A stretch of 64,000 nucleotides of DNA from JAMQPK01 sp963782595 (GTDB lineage Bacteria > Acidobacteriota > Vicinamibacteria > Vicinamibacterales > JAMQPK01). Below are positions 63,336-64,000 of this stretch, one piece after another (the first letter of the stretch is position 1; the number at the start of each line of letters is the position of its first letter). The position numbers and the translations under genes were made by a program. The stretch lies in the NCBI GenBank assembly GCA_963782595.1, contig CAWAKJ010000001.1, positions 1,178,001-1,242,000 on the forward strand, given 5' to 3'. The notes beneath the pieces were generated by a model. That model made no database searches, was not told the DNA's origin, and was given only the letters and a program-made list of their open reading frames with translations.

Positions 63336-64000
63336 TCGTTCCACGGTCACCGTCGCGGGCGCGCCCATGCGGACGGTGACTGTTGAACCTGCAGGAAGCG
63401 TTGCGGCATTCGGTTCGCTGGCTGCGACAGCCACGCCGCCGCCGGCGGCGCCGACCGTGCTGCCGATCACCGCGCCCTTCTTGCCGCCGAAGATCGCGCC
63501 CAGTACCGCGCCGCCAACCGCACCGCCACCAATTTTTGCCGCACTCTCACGCGCGGGCGACTCTCCCTCGCGGTAGATCGTCTCGGTGTTAATCGGCAGG
63601 CGAGTGCCGTCGGCCAGCACGATGGTGTGGAACCGGATGCCGAGCCGCGCCTGATCCTTCAAACGTCCGCCGCGCTCCACGAGCGTCACCGAACCTTCGA
63701 CGCGCGCGCCCGCCGGGACGGCGACCTGATCTCGCACCTTGACATCGCGCGTCACTCGCGCGCGGACCTGATCTTCGGGTTTTGCGCGCTCTGTGGTGAC
63801 AGCCGTTTCGACCTGCAGCCCGATGACCGAGTCGGCTGGAATAACCAGCTCGTCGTAGGTCTTCCGAGGAGGCTCCTGAACGATTGGTGCCCGTGCGACC
63901 GTCGTGTTCTCGAGGGGCTCGATGGCAGCGGACACCGGCGTATCCGTCGCCGTGCGCGACGGAGCCCTGTCGCTGCCGTAGCTCGGTGCCGTACGGGTGC
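63333..64000 (-). CDS. Glycine-zipper protein (N-terminus beyond the window)
   Basis: The frame is open to the window edge, so the start is not seen; an internal GTG at 63935 would give 200 residues. A beta-rich domain (YDELVIPADSVIGLQVETAV, VRARVTRDVKVRDQVAVPAG) is followed by a glycine-zipper helix pair (GGGAVGGAVLGAIFGGKKGAVIGSTVGAAGGG, in part: AVGGAVLGAIFGGKKGAVIG) and a short C-terminal strand. It resembles envelope or outer-membrane proteins of unknown function. Its stop lies in a repeat array. Confidence 0.7.
   Translation of the reverse strand, partial: TRTAPSYGSDRAPSRTATDTPVSAAIEPLENTTVARAPIVQEPPRKTYDELVIPADSVIGLQVETAVTTERAKPEDQVRARVTRDVKVRDQVAVPAGARVEGSVTLVERGGRLKDQARLGIRFHTIVLADGTRLPINTETIYREGESPARESAAKIGGGAVGGAVLGAIFGGKKGAVIGSTVGAAGGGVAVAASEPNAATLPAGSTVTVRMGAPATVTVER

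Overview
This is a GC-rich, densely packed bacterial window with many ATGA/GTGA/TGATG start-stop overlaps. The gene content suggests an Acidobacteriota genome, probably the Vicinamibacteria (subdivision 6) line. Pointers are a DUF1800/DUF1501 pair, a winged-helix/TolB-propeller sensor, bacillithiol genes (bshB1-bshA), large secreted PIG-L proteins, and PQQ dehydrogenases with attached cytochromes. This taxonomy is inferred from gene content; there is no rRNA or tRNA gene in the window.

Layout. 1-8.2 kb: end of an upstream gene, a 36-residue membrane peptide, an SSS symporter, a 495-bp repeat-filled gap, then an overlapping set: FAD oxidoreductase, bshB1, bshA and a 900-residue secreted PIG-L protein. 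8.3-15.7 kb: DUF1800-DUF1501, a double HD-GYP protein, a secreted M20 peptidase, and E1 alpha/beta of a 2-oxoacid dehydrogenase. 15.8-25.2 kb: two minus-strand genes, then a TetR-controlled exporter operon (adaptor, two ATPases, TolC, two ABC-2 permeases). 25.2-36 kb: a 434-bp repeat region, an unusual zinc-ribbon SDR, small redox and membrane genes, rarD, a cysteine hydrolase, a retropepsin-like protease divergent from the winged-helix/TolB sensor, and a VOC/MarR divergent pair. 36-47.6 kb: a sugar-oxidation region on both strands, with a PQQ dehydrogenase carrying two cytochrome c domains, aldose 1-epimerase and YncE-like lipoprotein on minus. On plus are a thioredoxin-fold protein, an AraD1/GguC-type protein, an FAH-fold protein, a ketoglutarate-semialdehyde-type dehydrogenase, an SMP-30 lactonase and an MFS carrier. 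Together these resemble a non-phosphorylative (Weimberg-like) route from sugar to 2-oxoglutarate. 47.6-54.3 kb: metF, a DUF922 secreted protease-like protein, an AAA ATPase overlapping a UMF1 transporter, a SoxC-type sulfite dehydrogenase with its cytochrome, and a HemQ-like protein. 54.3-60.6 kb: a his operon hisI-G-D-C-B-H-F-A on minus, preceded by a leader peptide with nine consecutive histidine codons and an attenuator. 60.6-64 kb: quinone oxidoreductase, rmuC, a SixA-like phosphatase and a glycine-zipper protein running off the window.

The most unusual non-genic content is of two kinds. (1) A cloverleaf palindromic repeat occurs in two full copies (1967-2111; 25338-25470) whose differences are compensatory, plus one truncated copy (2250-2330). 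(2) Degenerate tandem arrays with a period of about 7 (sometimes 8) bases, using a different word at each site, sit at gene 3' ends: six of the seven convergent gene pairs have one and none of the six divergent gaps does. In at least seven genes the stop codon lies inside an array, and in one case an array encodes the start of a lipoprotein signal peptide.
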